A stretch of 64,000 nucleotides of DNA from Sphingomonas adhaesiva (GCF_036946125.1 NZ_JAQIJT010000002.1:2292001-2356000), one strand, 5' to 3'. Counted from the stretch's first letter, positions 33,989-43,509 are shown. Numbers and translations are program-made. Notes: a model not told the origin generated them from the letters alone.

Positions 33989-34856
33989 TGCTGTCGGTGG
34001 TCGCGGGCGGCTCGCCGGGCCAGGCCCCGCCCACGGTCAGGTTGAGCAGCAGGAACATCGGCTCGGTATAATCGTCCGGCGTCGCGACCTGTCCCACCAG
34101 GCGGCGATCGTAATAGAAGCCGATGCGATCCGCCCGCCACAGCACGCCGTAGCGATGCCAGCCGCGCTCGCACGCGCCCGGCGTGACCACCTGCGCCCCG
34201 TCGTGCTTGCCGTTGCGGAGGGTATGCGCGGTCCAGAAGAGCTTGCCGGTGCCGACCGTCTCCGGCACGTCGATCTCGCCGTGCCGCGGCCAGCCCAGGT
34301 TGCGCGGCAGCAGCCAGAAGGCGGGCCACGCCCCCTTCTGGCACACCGGCAGGTCCATCTCCGCCTCGAAATAGCCGCGCAGCTGCGCGAAGCTGAACTT
34401 CGTGGTCAGCAGGCCGCTGGTCCAGGTGCGCCCGAACAGCGCCGCCTTCTGCGCCGGATCGGCGCGGCGCGCGGTGATCGTCAGTCCGTCGCGTGTGGTG
34501 GCGAAGGGTTGCAGCCCGAGCGGCCGGGTCCCGCCCTGCCCTGCGAAATCGGGATCGACCGCCAGCGTCGTCCGGCTGAGCGAGCGATTGCCCACCGACG
34601 CGGGGCCGCCATAACCGTGCACCGTACGCCAGCGATGCGGCCGCGCGGGCTTCACCTGATCGACGCCCCAGTCGAGGGTGCGGAAATCCTCCGCGAAGGT
34701 CGGCTGGCCCAGCGGCGCGACGTCGATCCGTTCCGGCAGCGCCGCCGGGGCGTCGCGCCCCGGGGGCGGATCGGCCGGCGACGCCGTGCCGATAGCCAGC
34801 GGCAGGGCGAGCGACAGCGTCGCCACGATGCGATCGGCGAGCAGCGAGGAGAACAT
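33945..34856 (-). CDS. GH16 beta-glycanase with Sec signal
   Basis: 303 aa with a hydrophobic N-terminus (MFSSLLADRIVATLSLALPL) that suggests Sec export. The GH16 catalytic signature E-x-D-x-x-E is visible as EIDVPE (E194, D196, E199). The family substrate-cleft segments GLLTTKFSFAQLRGYFEAEM and GAWPAFWLLPRN precede it. The sequence parallels the GH16 part of the 923-aa RTX enzyme at 40404-43175, so they are paralogues with different exits. By analogy with ExoK of Sinorhizobium it probably trims the exopolysaccharide in the periplasm or outside the cell. It overlaps the glycosyltransferase 3' end. Confidence 0.88.
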   Translation of the reverse strand: MFSSLLADRIVATLSLALPLAIGTASPADPPPGRDAPAALPERIDVAPLGQPTFAEDFRTLDWGVDQVKPARPHRWRTVHGYGGPASVGNRSLSRTTLAVDPDFAGQGGTRPLGLQPFATTRDGLTITARRADPAQKAALFGRTWTSGLLTTKFSFAQLRGYFEAEMDLPVCQKGAWPAFWLLPRNLGWPRHGEIDVPETVGTGKLFWTAHTLRNGKHDGAQVVTPGACERGWHRYGVLWRADRIGFYYDRRLVGQVATPDDYTEPMFLLLNLTVGGAWPGEPPATTDSITMRVRSVRAWKAG

Positions 34857-34877
34857 GCCGACACTCCCGTCCGGTGG

Positions 34878-35972
34878 TTACGTCATCTTCTGCACCGGAT
34901 CGGTCCTGTGCAGGACGGCCGCGTTCATGAACCGCTTGAACGGCCGCTCCAGATGCCGGTCCAGCAACCACGACATGAGCAGAAGCAGCCCCAGCATCAT
35001 CGCCCCCGACACGGGGGCAGCGCCGCGTACCAGATCGAGGCCGAGGAGGGAAATCACGATGCCGGATACCGGCACGTGCAGAACGTAGATGCTGTACGAC
35101 GAGACGCCGAAGAACGAGAGAACCGACTTGATACGGTCCGGCAGTTCCACGTTCATCGCGACGACGACGATGAGCGGGAACGCCACGAAGATCACCAGCA
35201 GGTCGAACAGCTCGTCACCCCAAAAGGCCCGCGGTGCCGCCAGGATCGCGGTCACCGCGCAACAGGCCAGGGCGGAGAAGATCACGTTGACGATCCGCCG
35301 GTCGGGAAACGGGGTCAGCAACGTGCGATAGCGGTACAGCAGCACGCCGATCGAAAAGGAATATCCCACCCTGAAGGCGCCGCCCGGAAAATTCTTCGCC
35401 GACCAGCCGAAGTCGACCGCATGGCGACCGCCCTTGACCGACAGCCCGATCAGGATGACCGCGCTGACGATCGCCACGCCCGCGATCACGATGTTGCTCA
35501 GCCGCTTGAGAAAGAGCGCATAGGCGAAGTTGATGACCAGCTCCAGCGACAGCGACCAGGTCGGGCCGTTCAACGGATAGGCATAGCCGGCCGCGGGATC
35601 GGCGCTGATGACCGGCAGGAGGAGGATCGCGAGGACGATCGCCGCCCCCACGGGAACGATGCTGGCATAGAAGGTAGGATCGACGAAATAGGCGAGGATC
35701 GCCAGCCCCAGCCCCACGTAATATAGCGGCAGAAGCCGAACGCCCCTGATGATCGCGAAACGCGAAAAGCTCATATGCGAGAGCAACTTGCCCTCATACG
35801 CATTGGCGATGACGAAACCGGACAGCACGAAGAAGATGTCGACGGCCAGATACGATCGGGGGAAGTAGCCGGAAAAGAACGCCGGGAGATGATACATCAC
35901 GATCATCACCGACGCGATCATGCGGATCGCGTCCAGCAGCGGATAGTATTTGCGCGGAGCTGGATGAGACAC
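34878..35972 (-). CDS. Acyltransferase-3 family membrane protein (O-acyltransferase)
   Basis: 364 aa and about 10 membrane helices. The start is the GTG at 35972, which has AAGGAGG upstream (an adjacent GTG at 35975 is an alternative); the frame upstream of it is not conserved. The core blocks are YYPLLDAIRMIASVMIVMYH (with the catalytic His), FFVLSGFVIANAY and SRFAIIRGVRLLPLYYVGLG, typical of OafA/ExoZ-type acetyl-transfer enzymes. It would decorate the surface polysaccharide with acetyl or a similar group on the periplasmic face. It follows the polymerase-like gene by 14 bp on the same strand, so both are likely one operon. Confidence 0.86.
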   Translation of the reverse strand: MSHPAPRKYYPLLDAIRMIASVMIVMYHLPAFFSGYFPRSYLAVDIFFVLSGFVIANAYEGKLLSHMSFSRFAIIRGVRLLPLYYVGLGLAILAYFVDPTFYASIVPVGAAIVLAILLLPVISADPAAGYAYPLNGPTWSLSLELVINFAYALFLKRLSNIVIAGVAIVSAVILIGLSVKGGRHAVDFGWSAKNFPGGAFRVGYSFSIGVLLYRYRTLLTPFPDRRIVNVIFSALACCAVTAILAAPRAFWGDELFDLLVIFVAFPLIVVVAMNVELPDRIKSVLSFFGVSSYSIYVLHVPVSGIVISLLGLDLVRGAAPVSGAMMLGLLLLMSWLLDRHLERPFKRFMNAAVLHRTDPVQKMT

Positions 35973-35986
35973 CACCGCCTCCTTCC

Positions 35987-37324
35987 TCAATAGACGGCTG
36001 CGCGGCGGGCGGATGTCCGGCGGGTGCGCCGCGCAGGCACGGTGTCGGCGGCGGCGTGCCGCGCCCGCGCCACGGCCGCCGCGGAGAAACTCAGCATCGC
36101 CGTCAGCAGCACCGTCACATGGTTGAACGGCGCCAGCCCGACCGCCTCGATCTGCACGCGGGACAGATACAGGATGCCGATCACGAGCCAGAACATCGCC
36201 TCGATCTCGGGGACCAGCACCATGTAGCCGAGCAGCGACAGGGTGAACATGACGGTGACGGCCGCGATGAGGCCGTAGCCGATCCACCCGATGTTGATCC
36301 GCATCTCCACCATCGCATTATGGAAATTGAACCCCTTTTGCGACGTGATGCCGGCGTAGCGCCACAGTCCCTCCGCATCGGCATTGCCGACGCGCCAGAA
36401 GGACCCGTACCCGACGCCTAGCAGGGGATTTTGCGCCATGATCGGCTCGGCGCGAGCCCATAGATAGACCCGCCCGGTCAGCGTCGGATCCTTGCCCAGC
36501 GCCGCCAGCACGGTGGTGGCGATCTCATCCTTGAACGTGACGAACAGGAATATCAGGATCGAGACGGCGATCAGCACCGACAGGACGGCGATCACGCGGC
36601 TGAGGTTGGACGACAGCCGGTAGATCATCAGCGTGAGGAACAGCGCGACGCACGACGTCGCCGACACGATCGCGCCGGAGGAACGCGCCTGGACGAGGAT
36701 GTAGGTCGCGACCACGATCGTCAGCAGGAAGGCGCCGGCCAGAAACACGCCGTTTCCGCGTTTCGGGATGACGAACACCGCCGCCAACCCGCCGATCAGC
36801 GCGAGCGAGGCCGAATCGGCCATCGCGCTCTTCCCGCCGTTCAGTCCGGCGAACGCGGTGGACCCCGCCGTCGCGCCCCATGCGACGGAGCCGCCGAAGA
36901 TGAAGGACACGAACAGGAATATCGCGAAGGCGGCGGCCAGGCTGACGATCGTTTCGGATCGCCGATCCGAAACACCGATGCCGATCCCGACCAGCATCGT
37001 CAGAACGACCTCGGCCGACAGCTTCAGCGTCGTCGATGGCGCCTGCGACCACAAGGTCGAGACGACGGGAAACAGCCCCGCCGCCATGATCGGCAACAGG
37101 AACACGAAGTACTTCGATATCTCCTCCCGGTAGACATAGGCCGCCGCGAAGCTGGTCATGACGAACAGCAACGGGGCAAGCGGCCCCAGCTGGACCGTGA
37201 ATTGCAGCACCAACATCGCAAATCCCGGGAGGATAAATTTCGCGATGTCCTGATACGACACGCCGCCCTCTGCGACCGACATGCCTCTGCGTCCCATACG
37301 CGGATCGTGTCTCGGGCGGGGCAT
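35987..37324 (-). CDS. Wzy/O-antigen-ligase-family membrane protein
   Basis: 445 aa, about 12 helices. The large periplasmic-loop motif LTGRVYLWARAEPIMAQNPL followed by LGVGYGSFWRVGN (about 295-330) is the Wzy_C/RfaL signature. In this family such proteins polymerise polysaccharide repeat units or ligate them. It is followed by the acyltransferase and preceded by a divergent LbH acetyltransferase gene. The start at 37324 follows GGAG at 10 bases; starts at 37297 and 37282 are possible. I favour polymerase because of the cluster. Confidence 0.82.
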   Translation of the reverse strand: MPRPRHDPRMGRRGMSVAEGGVSYQDIAKFILPGFAMLVLQFTVQLGPLAPLLFVMTSFAAAYVYREEISKYFVFLLPIMAAGLFPVVSTLWSQAPSTTLKLSAEVVLTMLVGIGIGVSDRRSETIVSLAAAFAIFLFVSFIFGGSVAWGATAGSTAFAGLNGGKSAMADSASLALIGGLAAVFVIPKRGNGVFLAGAFLLTIVVATYILVQARSSGAIVSATSCVALFLTLMIYRLSSNLSRVIAVLSVLIAVSILIFLFVTFKDEIATTVLAALGKDPTLTGRVYLWARAEPIMAQNPLLGVGYGSFWRVGNADAEGLWRYAGITSQKGFNFHNAMVEMRINIGWIGYGLIAAVTVMFTLSLLGYMVLVPEIEAMFWLVIGILYLSRVQIEAVGLAPFNHVTVLLTAMLSFSAAAVARARHAAADTVPARRTRRTSARRAAVY

Positions 37325-37504
37325 ATCGCGTCATCTCCGACAGGAACCGGGGTAAAAGGCATCCTGTGACTTGATTTGCTCAATGCTTCATGAAGGGGCG
37401 CATCTCAAGGGGCCACCGCCGCCACGTGAAGGCTGGCGAAGCGGCGGATGGCGCTGTATCGCGCGGCCTGCCGCCCCGCCCCGCCTCACCCGCCGGAGAT
37501 CGTC

Positions 37505-38026
37505 ATGACCGCCCGTCCCCGTCGCCTGTGGCCTCTGGTGGTGCAGAAGACCTCGCTGGTCCCGCCGCGCTGGCGCCGGCTGCTGCTGCGCCGCGCAGGC
37601 TGCGCGATCGATCCGCGCTCGCACCTGGAGCACGGCATCGATTTCGTCCCCGGCGACTTCGCGATCGGCGCGGGGTCGTTCGTCAACCGCGAGGGGTTCC
37701 TCGACTGTTCCGGCGGGATCGCGATCGGGCGCGACACGCTGCTGGGCCCGCGCGTCGTCGTGTTGACCACGACGCACGACGTGCAGGACACGCTGCCGCG
37801 CGCGGGCGCGCCGCGCTACGACGGCGTGCGCATCGGCGACGGTGCCTGGATCGGCGCGGGCGCGACGATCCTGCCCGGCGTCACGATCGGCGACGGCGCG
37901 GTCGTGGCCGCGGGCGCAGTGGTGCGCGGCGACCTCGAACCGGACGGCCTCTATGCCGGCGTGCCCGCGACGCTGAAGCGCCGCCTGCCCGCGACCGGCG
38001 GAACCGCCGCTCGGGCCTGGCCATGA
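37505..38026 (+). CDS. Left-handed beta-helix acetyltransferase (LbH/MaaT-type)
   Basis: 173 aa from the ATG at 37505 with GGAG six bases upstream (MTARPRRLWPLVV). Hexapeptide repeats are visible from FAIGAGSFVNREGFL to VRIGDGAWIGAGATIL and VTIGDGAVVAAGAVV (about 70-155), with the active His in VVVLTTTHDVQD. It would acetylate a sugar or sugar nucleotide using acetyl-CoA in the cytosol. It is followed by an acyltransferase-3 gene 34 bp later on the same strand, so both probably decorate one polymer. Confidence 0.85.
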   Translation: MTARPRRLWPLVVQKTSLVPPRWRRLLLRRAGCAIDPRSHLEHGIDFVPGDFAIGAGSFVNREGFLDCSGGIAIGRDTLLGPRVVVLTTTHDVQDTLPRAGAPRYDGVRIGDGAWIGAGATILPGVTIGDGAVVAAGAVVRGDLEPDGLYAGVPATLKRRLPATGGTAARAWP

Positions 38027-38060
38027 CGGACCGGGCCGCAGACCAGACAAAAGGGCGACG

Positions 38061-39167
38061 ATGAGACGATTCGAGACGCTGGACGGGCTGCGCGGGGTCG
38101 CCGCGATCGTCGTCATGGTGATGCACGCCAGCGAGACGGCGCATCTGTCGCTGTTCCGGAACGGCGGGCTGGCGGTGGACTTCTTCTTCATCCTCAGCGG
38201 CTTCGTGCTGGCGCATGCCTATACCGGGCGGGCGGGGCTGACGTTCGGTCCGTTCATGCTGAAGCGGCTGGTGCGGCTGTACCCGATGTTCCTGTTCGGG
38301 CTGATGCTGGGCGCGGTCGCGCTGTTCGTCGCCATCGCCGCGGGGACGACGACGCTGTCGCCCGCGTGGGGTGCGGTCTCGGTTGCGCTCAACCTGGTGT
38401 ACCTGCCCTTCTTCAACGCCTTCGCGGTGACGCCGATGGGGGGCGCGCCGGTGGTCGGCGGCGTGTTCCCCGCCAACCCGCCGCAATGGTCGCTCCATTT
38501 CGAGCTGGTCGCCAACCTGTTCTTCCTGACGCTGCTGCGATGCTCCACGCGCGTGCTGGCGGCGATCTCGCTCGCCAGCCTGGTCCTGCTGGTCGCGTTC
38601 GCGCGCTATGTCGAGCATCGCAGCGGGGTACCGGGGCTGTCGATCTTCATGGGCTGGTCGACGGGCAATTTCATCGGCGGCTTCCCGCGCGTGATGTACG
38701 GGTTCGTGGCCGGGATGGTGCTCCACCGCGCGGTGTCCTCGCGCACGTTCGACCGGGTGGAGGCGGCGCTGGCGCGCGTCCCGCTGGCGGAGATCGCGAT
38801 CATGGCCGCGATCGCCGTCGTGCTCGGGTTCGGGCCGGACCGGCTGCGCGGCGCCTATCACCTGGCGGTGGTGCTGGTGCTCGCGCCGGTGCTGGTGTTC
38901 GCCGGCGCCGCGGTGGAGCCGCCGGCGGGCCGGCGGATGGCGCTGGTGAAGTGGCTGGGGTGGATCTCCTACCCGATCTATTGCGTCCACGTGCCGGTGC
39001 TGATGCTGCTCGGATCGGCGACGCAGGCAGGGTATCTGCCGGTATCGGCGGTGCTGCCGCTGACGATCGTGCTCGCGTTCGTCCTGGCCGCGATCGGCGC
39101 GGCCTGGTTCGACGAGCCGGTGCGCGCGCGCATCAACGCCTGGCTGAAGCAGCGCCGCACCGCCTGA
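38061..39167 (+). CDS. Acyltransferase-3 family membrane protein, second copy
   Basis: 368 aa, about 10 helices. The start MRRFETLDGLRGVAAIVVMV is the family's own beginning, with the conserved R-G and, further on, MHAS and DFFFILSGFVLAHAY. It differs clearly from the other acyltransferase (34878-35972), so the two act at different sites or donors. It follows the LbH gene in the same direction. Its 3' end is 4 bp from the convergent GT2 gene. Confidence 0.86.
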   Translation: MRRFETLDGLRGVAAIVVMVMHASETAHLSLFRNGGLAVDFFFILSGFVLAHAYTGRAGLTFGPFMLKRLVRLYPMFLFGLMLGAVALFVAIAAGTTTLSPAWGAVSVALNLVYLPFFNAFAVTPMGGAPVVGGVFPANPPQWSLHFELVANLFFLTLLRCSTRVLAAISLASLVLLVAFARYVEHRSGVPGLSIFMGWSTGNFIGGFPRVMYGFVAGMVLHRAVSSRTFDRVEAALARVPLAEIAIMAAIAVVLGFGPDRLRGAYHLAVVLVLAPVLVFAGAAVEPPAGRRMALVKWLGWISYPIYCVHVPVLMLLGSATQAGYLPVSAVLPLTIVLAFVLAAIGAAWFDEPVRARINAWLKQRRTA

Positions 39168-39171
39168 CCGG

Positions 39172-40161
39172 CTACGCGCCGAAGCGCTTGCGCACCAATC
39201 GCTTCGCCAGCGGCGCCGGCGCCGCCAGCGTCGCCAGCGACCAGGCGGACAGCTTCAGCCGGCGCTTGAGCGGCTCGGACCCGGGCAGCACGATGTTGCG
39301 CACCGCGTCGATCATCGCCGGCACGCGCCCGTCGCGCGGCAGCGGGTGCCCCTCCGGCGCCATCCGCAGCGAGGCGACACGCAGCTGCAACACGTACCAG
39401 CTGCGCCGCAGCACGTCCGCCGGGGGGGCGGTCACCCCCGCCCGATCCGCGAACAGCGTCGTCGTCTCCTGCCGCTCCATCGCGCGCGCCACCTCGCGCG
39501 CGAACAGCGCGGGGTTGGCGGTCAGGTTGCTGTCGTTGCTGCCGTGGCGCCGGTAATAGACCAGCGGCCGTGCGATCGACACCACGTCGCCCATCAGCGG
39601 GGCGAGCGGCAGCGTGGTCGAATCGGTGAAGCTGTCGCGCTCGGGCCCGATGGGGAAGATCTTCTCCAGGAAGGTGCGGGCATAGGCGTTCCCGGTGCCC
39701 GGCGGGGTGGGATATTCGCTCGACGTCAGCGTCCAGCGGCGGATGTCGGCCGGGGTCGGCACCGGGTTCCACGCCGGGAACGGCGCGCCGTAGCGCTTGC
39801 CCGCGCTGTCCATGTGGATCAGCTGCACCTGCACCTTGCTGACGTTCGGCCCCCACACCTTCACCACCGACGAGGCGAAGTCCGGCTCCACCGTGTCGTC
39901 GGCATCCAGGAAGACGATGATGTCGCCCTTGCTGGCGGCGAATCCGGTGTTGTTGGCGACGCGCTGCCCGCCGTTCTGCTGGAAGATCGCGGTGATGCGG
40001 TCGCCGTACCCCTCGATCACGCGCCGCGAATCGTCGCGCGATCCGTCGTCGACGACGATCACCTCGATCCCGGGCCAGTCCTGCGCCAGCGCGCTGTCGA
40101 GGCAGGCGGGCAGGTACTGGGCGTAATTGTAGTTCGCGACAACGAAGGACACCATCGTCAT
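39172..40161 (-). CDS. GT2-family glycosyltransferase
   Basis: About 329 aa. Start at the ATG at 40161 (MTMVSFVVANYNYAQYLPAC); an ATG two codons later is equally good. GT-A fold: VSFVVANYNYAQYLPAC, VIVVDDGSRDDSRRVIEG (first Asp motif) and DIIVFLDADDTVEPDF (DxD-type metal/nucleotide site). A C-terminal region of about 130 residues is less conserved. It is probably cytoplasmic, adding one sugar of the repeat unit. It is divergent from the RTX-GH16 gene, with a 242-bp promoter region between. Confidence 0.88.
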   Translation of the reverse strand: MTMVSFVVANYNYAQYLPACLDSALAQDWPGIEVIVVDDGSRDDSRRVIEGYGDRITAIFQQNGGQRVANNTGFAASKGDIIVFLDADDTVEPDFASSVVKVWGPNVSKVQVQLIHMDSAGKRYGAPFPAWNPVPTPADIRRWTLTSSEYPTPPGTGNAYARTFLEKIFPIGPERDSFTDSTTLPLAPLMGDVVSIARPLVYYRRHGSNDSNLTANPALFAREVARAMERQETTTLFADRAGVTAPPADVLRRSWYVLQLRVASLRMAPEGHPLPRDGRVPAMIDAVRNIVLPGSEPLKRRLKLSAWSLATLAAPAPLAKRLVRKRFGA

Positions 40162-40403
40162 GGATCGTAAATTCCTCATCGGCCCCCAGGTTGAGGAAGC
40201 GTTAGCGCATCCGTTAACATCGCGCGCTGACAAAAGGACGGCACCCCCCGCCGCGCTCTTCGCACGCGCCCGGCCGCCACCGCGGCCCGACGCCGAATTT
40301 CCCAGCGAAAACTAGCCTTTACGGCACGTTTACCAGCCTCGGAAGGCTTTCTTCAAAAGCCCGCGGCTATCCCCGTCATCAACATCCAGCGGGGATTTCG
40401 ATC

Positions 40404-43175
40404 GTGCCAAACTACATCAACAGCCGTGGCCTGACGCTCGCGCAGTCGGGCAAGACCGTCAAGGGTATCGTGGGCACCGCGAAGAGCGACAGCCTGGTCG
40501 GCACGGACGGCAACGACGCCTTCCGCGGCGGCAAGGGCCCGGACACCTATGCCGGCGGCAAGGGCGACGACACCTATTTCGTCTCCAACTCGACCGACAT
40601 CGTCATCGAGAAGGCGGGCGAGGGCATCGACACGGTCAACAGCGAGGCGAAGTTCCGCCTGACCGGCAACATCGAGAACCTGACGCTGACCCACGTCAAC
40701 GCCTGGTACGGCGAGGGCAACGACCTCGACAACATCATCACCGCGACGCTCAGCGGCCAGCAGATCAACGGCGGCAAGGGCAACGACGTCCTGGTCAGCC
40801 TGGCGACCGACAACACCTTCATCATCACCAAGGGCAACGGCAGCGACGTCGTCTACGGCTTCGACAAGACCGACACCGTCCGGCTCGAGAACTACGGCTT
40901 CACCAGCTTCAAGCAGGTGCAGGCCGCCGCGTCGCAGGTCGGCGCTGACACCGTCATCGCGCTGGGCGCGGGCGAGACGCTGACGCTGCGCGACACCAAG
41001 GTCGGCACGCTGACCGCGGACAATTTCATGGTGCAGCAGGACCGCACCGGGCTGTTCCAGACCTTCAACGACGATTTCAACACGCTCAGCCTGTACATGA
41101 ACGGCGGCACGTGGCGCACCGAATACGGCCACGGCGGCGCGGGCACGCTGGGCAGCCGCATGCTGAACGACGAGGTCCAGATCTACATGGACGCCGCCTA
41201 CAAGGGCACGTCAAAGGCGGCGCTGGGCGTCGACCCCTTCTCGATCAGCGACGGCGTGCTGACGATCACCGCGGCGCCGACCGTGGCGGAGGCGAAGCAG
41301 TATCTGGGCAACATGGACTATACGTCGGGGCTGCTGACGTCGAAGTTCACCTTCTCGCAGGAATACGGCTACTTCGAGATCAAGGCGAAGATGCCCGAGG
41401 GGCAGGGCTTCTGGCCGGCGTTCTGGCTGCTGCCGACCGACAACACCTGGCCGCCCGAGCTCGACGTGTTCGAGGGGCTGAGCAAGGATCCCTCGACGCT
41501 GTACATGACCGTCCACGGCGAGGACGCGAACGGCAAGCACGTGGGCGACCAGGCGAAGCTGCACATCGATTCGACCCAGTGGCACACCTACGGCGCCGAC
41601 TGGGGTCCGGAATTCATCACCTATTACGTCGACGGCATCGAGGTCGCGAAGCTGGCCACGCCGGACGGGATGAAGGACAAGGAGATGTACATGCTCGTCA
41701 ACCTGGCGGTCGGTGGCCGCTGGGCGGGCGCGCCGGACGGGTCGACCGGGCAGATGCAGGTCGATTACGTCCGCGCCTATGGCACCGCCAACACGGTGCA
41801 GTCGACGACCAACGGCAAGACCACCGTCTATACCCCCGGCCAGGGCGGCACGATCACCACGCCGGTCGTGACCACGCCGGTCGTGACGACGCCGGTCGTG
41901 ACCACCCCCGTCGTGACGACGCCGGTCGTCACCACCCCCGTGGTGACCACGCCGAGCGTCACCACCCCCGCCGTGACCACCCCCGTCGTCACCGCGCCGG
42001 TCTCCACGACCGTCACCCCGGTGTCGTCGGCGCCGGTGAAGATGGTCGGTACCGCGGGCACGGACACGCTGGTCGCCACGAAGGCGGGGGCCGAGCTCTT
42101 CGGGATGGACGGCCACGACACGCTGAACGGCGGCACCGTCGCCGCGACGCTGCGCGGCGGCGACGGCAACGACATCTACATCGTCTCCAACGCCGGCCAT
42201 ATCGTGATCGAGAACGCCGATGAGGGGATCGACACCGTCCGCAGCACGATCTCCTACACGCTGACGGACAATGTCGAGGTGCTGCTGCTCGACGGCACCG
42301 CGCACATCAACGGCACCGGCAACGCGCTCGACAACCGCATCACCGGCAATGCCGGCAACAACGTCCTGACGGGCGGGGCCGGCAACGACACGCTCGACGG
42401 CGGCAGCGCGGGCAACGACACGCTGATCGGCGGCACCGGCGACGACACCTATGTCGTCAGCCACGCCGGGATGACGCTGGTCGAGAAGGCCGGCGAAGGC
42501 ACCGACACCGTGCGCTCCACCATCTCCTGGACGCTGGGCGCCAATTTCGAGCGGCTGGTGCTGGAGGGGTCGGCCAACATCAACGGCACCGGCAACAACG
42601 AGGGCAACCGCATCGTCGGCAACACCGGCAACAACGTCATCACCGGCGGCACCGGCAACGACAATCTCGACGGCGGCACCGCCGGGCTCGACACGCTGAT
42701 CGGCGGCAAGGGCGACGATCTGTACTGGGTCAACCACGTCGGCACGACGCTGGTCGAGAAGGCGGGCGAGGGCAACGATACCGTGCGCTCCACGCTCGGC
42801 TGGACGCTCGGCGAGAATTTCGAGAACCTGGTGCTGGAAGGGACCGCCAACATCAACGGCACCGGCAACGCGCTGAACAACCGCATCGTCGGCAATGCGG
42901 GCAACAACGTCATCACCGGCGGCGCGGGCAACGACTCGATGACCGGCGGCGGCGGCAACGACACCTATCTGTTCGGCAAGGGCTTCGGGAAGGACACCAT
43001 CACCGACTTCTCCGCGGCGAACGACTATCTGCAGTTCAGCGGCTATTCGAAGGCGCAGCTGCAGATCACCCAGGTCGGCGCGAACACCGTCATCGGCTTC
43101 GGCGGGGCGGACACGATCACGCTGATCGGGGTGCAGGCGAACGATCCGCACCTGATGTCGCACCTGCTGTTCTGA
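40404..43175 (+). CDS. Modular RTX / GH16 / RTX glycanase, type I secreted
   Basis: 923 aa with no signal peptide; the start is the GTG at 40404. Order: N-terminal RTX-like Ca-binding repeats (about 25-125), a GH16 domain (about 215-455) with catalytic ELDVFE (E352, D354, E357), a Thr/Pro/Val linker (about 484-535) coded by a 15-bp tandem repeat, and a C-terminal RTX region with GGAGND/GGTGND-type units (about 545-900) ending in ANDPHLMSHLLF. It is very likely exported by the ABC/HlyD pair at 53697-56941 and cleaves the secreted polymer, like ExsH of Sinorhizobium. It is a paralogue of the Sec-exported GH16 at 33945-34856. A strong terminator follows. Confidence 0.9.
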   Translation: MPNYINSRGLTLAQSGKTVKGIVGTAKSDSLVGTDGNDAFRGGKGPDTYAGGKGDDTYFVSNSTDIVIEKAGEGIDTVNSEAKFRLTGNIENLTLTHVNAWYGEGNDLDNIITATLSGQQINGGKGNDVLVSLATDNTFIITKGNGSDVVYGFDKTDTVRLENYGFTSFKQVQAAASQVGADTVIALGAGETLTLRDTKVGTLTADNFMVQQDRTGLFQTFNDDFNTLSLYMNGGTWRTEYGHGGAGTLGSRMLNDEVQIYMDAAYKGTSKAALGVDPFSISDGVLTITAAPTVAEAKQYLGNMDYTSGLLTSKFTFSQEYGYFEIKAKMPEGQGFWPAFWLLPTDNTWPPELDVFEGLSKDPSTLYMTVHGEDANGKHVGDQAKLHIDSTQWHTYGADWGPEFITYYVDGIEVAKLATPDGMKDKEMYMLVNLAVGGRWAGAPDGSTGQMQVDYVRAYGTANTVQSTTNGKTTVYTPGQGGTITTPVVTTPVVTTPVVTTPVVTTPVVTTPVVTTPSVTTPAVTTPVVTAPVSTTVTPVSSAPVKMVGTAGTDTLVATKAGAELFGMDGHDTLNGGTVAATLRGGDGNDIYIVSNAGHIVIENADEGIDTVRSTISYTLTDNVEVLLLDGTAHINGTGNALDNRITGNAGNNVLTGGAGNDTLDGGSAGNDTLIGGTGDDTYVVSHAGMTLVEKAGEGTDTVRSTISWTLGANFERLVLEGSANINGTGNNEGNRIVGNTGNNVITGGTGNDNLDGGTAGLDTLIGGKGDDLYWVNHVGTTLVEKAGEGNDTVRSTLGWTLGENFENLVLEGTANINGTGNALNNRIVGNAGNNVITGGAGNDSMTGGGGNDTYLFGKGFGKDTITDFSAANDYLQFSGYSKAQLQITQVGANTVIGFGGADTITLIGVQANDPHLMSHLLF
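41852..42006 (+). repeat. 15-bp tandem repeat coding a Thr/Pro/Val linker
   Basis: About ten units of ACCACGCCGGTCGTG-type sequence encode (TTPVV)n with a few Ser/Ala replacements. It sits between the GH16 and RTX domains of the 923-aa enzyme. Copy number is likely to vary between strains by slippage or recombination. Confidence 0.85.
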
Positions 43176-43208
43176 TCCCGCGCGGCGATCCCGCCGCCAG
43201 CGACGAAA

Positions 43209-43246
43209 GGGGGGAGCCCGGCCATGCCGCGCTCCCCCCTTTTTTT
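43209..43246 (+). terminator. Strong intrinsic terminator after the RTX-GH16 gene
   Basis: The stem GGGGGGAGC at 43209-43217 pairs with GCTCCCCCC at 43231-43239, with a 13-base loop, and is followed by seven T (43240-43246). Confidence 0.9.
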
Positions 43247-43248
43247 CG

Positions 43249-43509
43249 TCAGCCATTCCGCGCGTTGGTGACCATGATGAGCGCGGCGAAGCAGATGAAC
43301 AGCGACCCGATCCCCGCCAGCCCCACGCCGACCGCGACCTCCAGCTTCGCCTGGTGCATCGTCACCCAGTCCTGTGGCCCCGGGCGGTCGCCGAAGCCCC
43401 ACAGCACGAAGACCGCCGACACCAGCCACAATCCGCCGCCGAACAGCGCGAACAGGCCGCTGAGCCGGCGTCCCTCATGTCCCGGTTGATCCCGATTGCG
43501 GCGTGCCAT
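43249..43509 (-). CDS. Small membrane protein of unknown function
   Basis: 86 aa from the ATG at 43509 (MARRNRDQPGHEGRRLSG). A basic head is followed by two hydrophobic segments: FALFGGGLWLVSAVFVLWGF (about 20-40) and GVGLAGIGSLFICFAALIMV (about 60-80). The short loop is DRPGPQDWVTMHQAKLEVAV. I do not recognise it. It lies between the RTX-GH16 terminator and the beta-barrel gene, both opposite or same strand, and may share a transcript with the barrel gene upstream (107-bp gap). Confidence 0.55.
   Translation of the reverse strand: MARRNRDQPGHEGRRLSGLFALFGGGLWLVSAVFVLWGFGDRPGPQDWVTMHQAKLEVAVGVGLAGIGSLFICFAALIMVTNARNG

Noticed and set aside
40404..41100. The N-terminal repeats of the 923-aa enzyme as a separate gene
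   Set aside because: The frame is continuous through the GH16 domain without a stop or ribosome site, so it is one modular protein.
41852..42006. Regular tandem repeats that could be mistaken for a CRISPR array
   Set aside because: They are in-frame 15-bp units coding Thr-Thr-Pro-Val-Val with no spacers; a protein linker.
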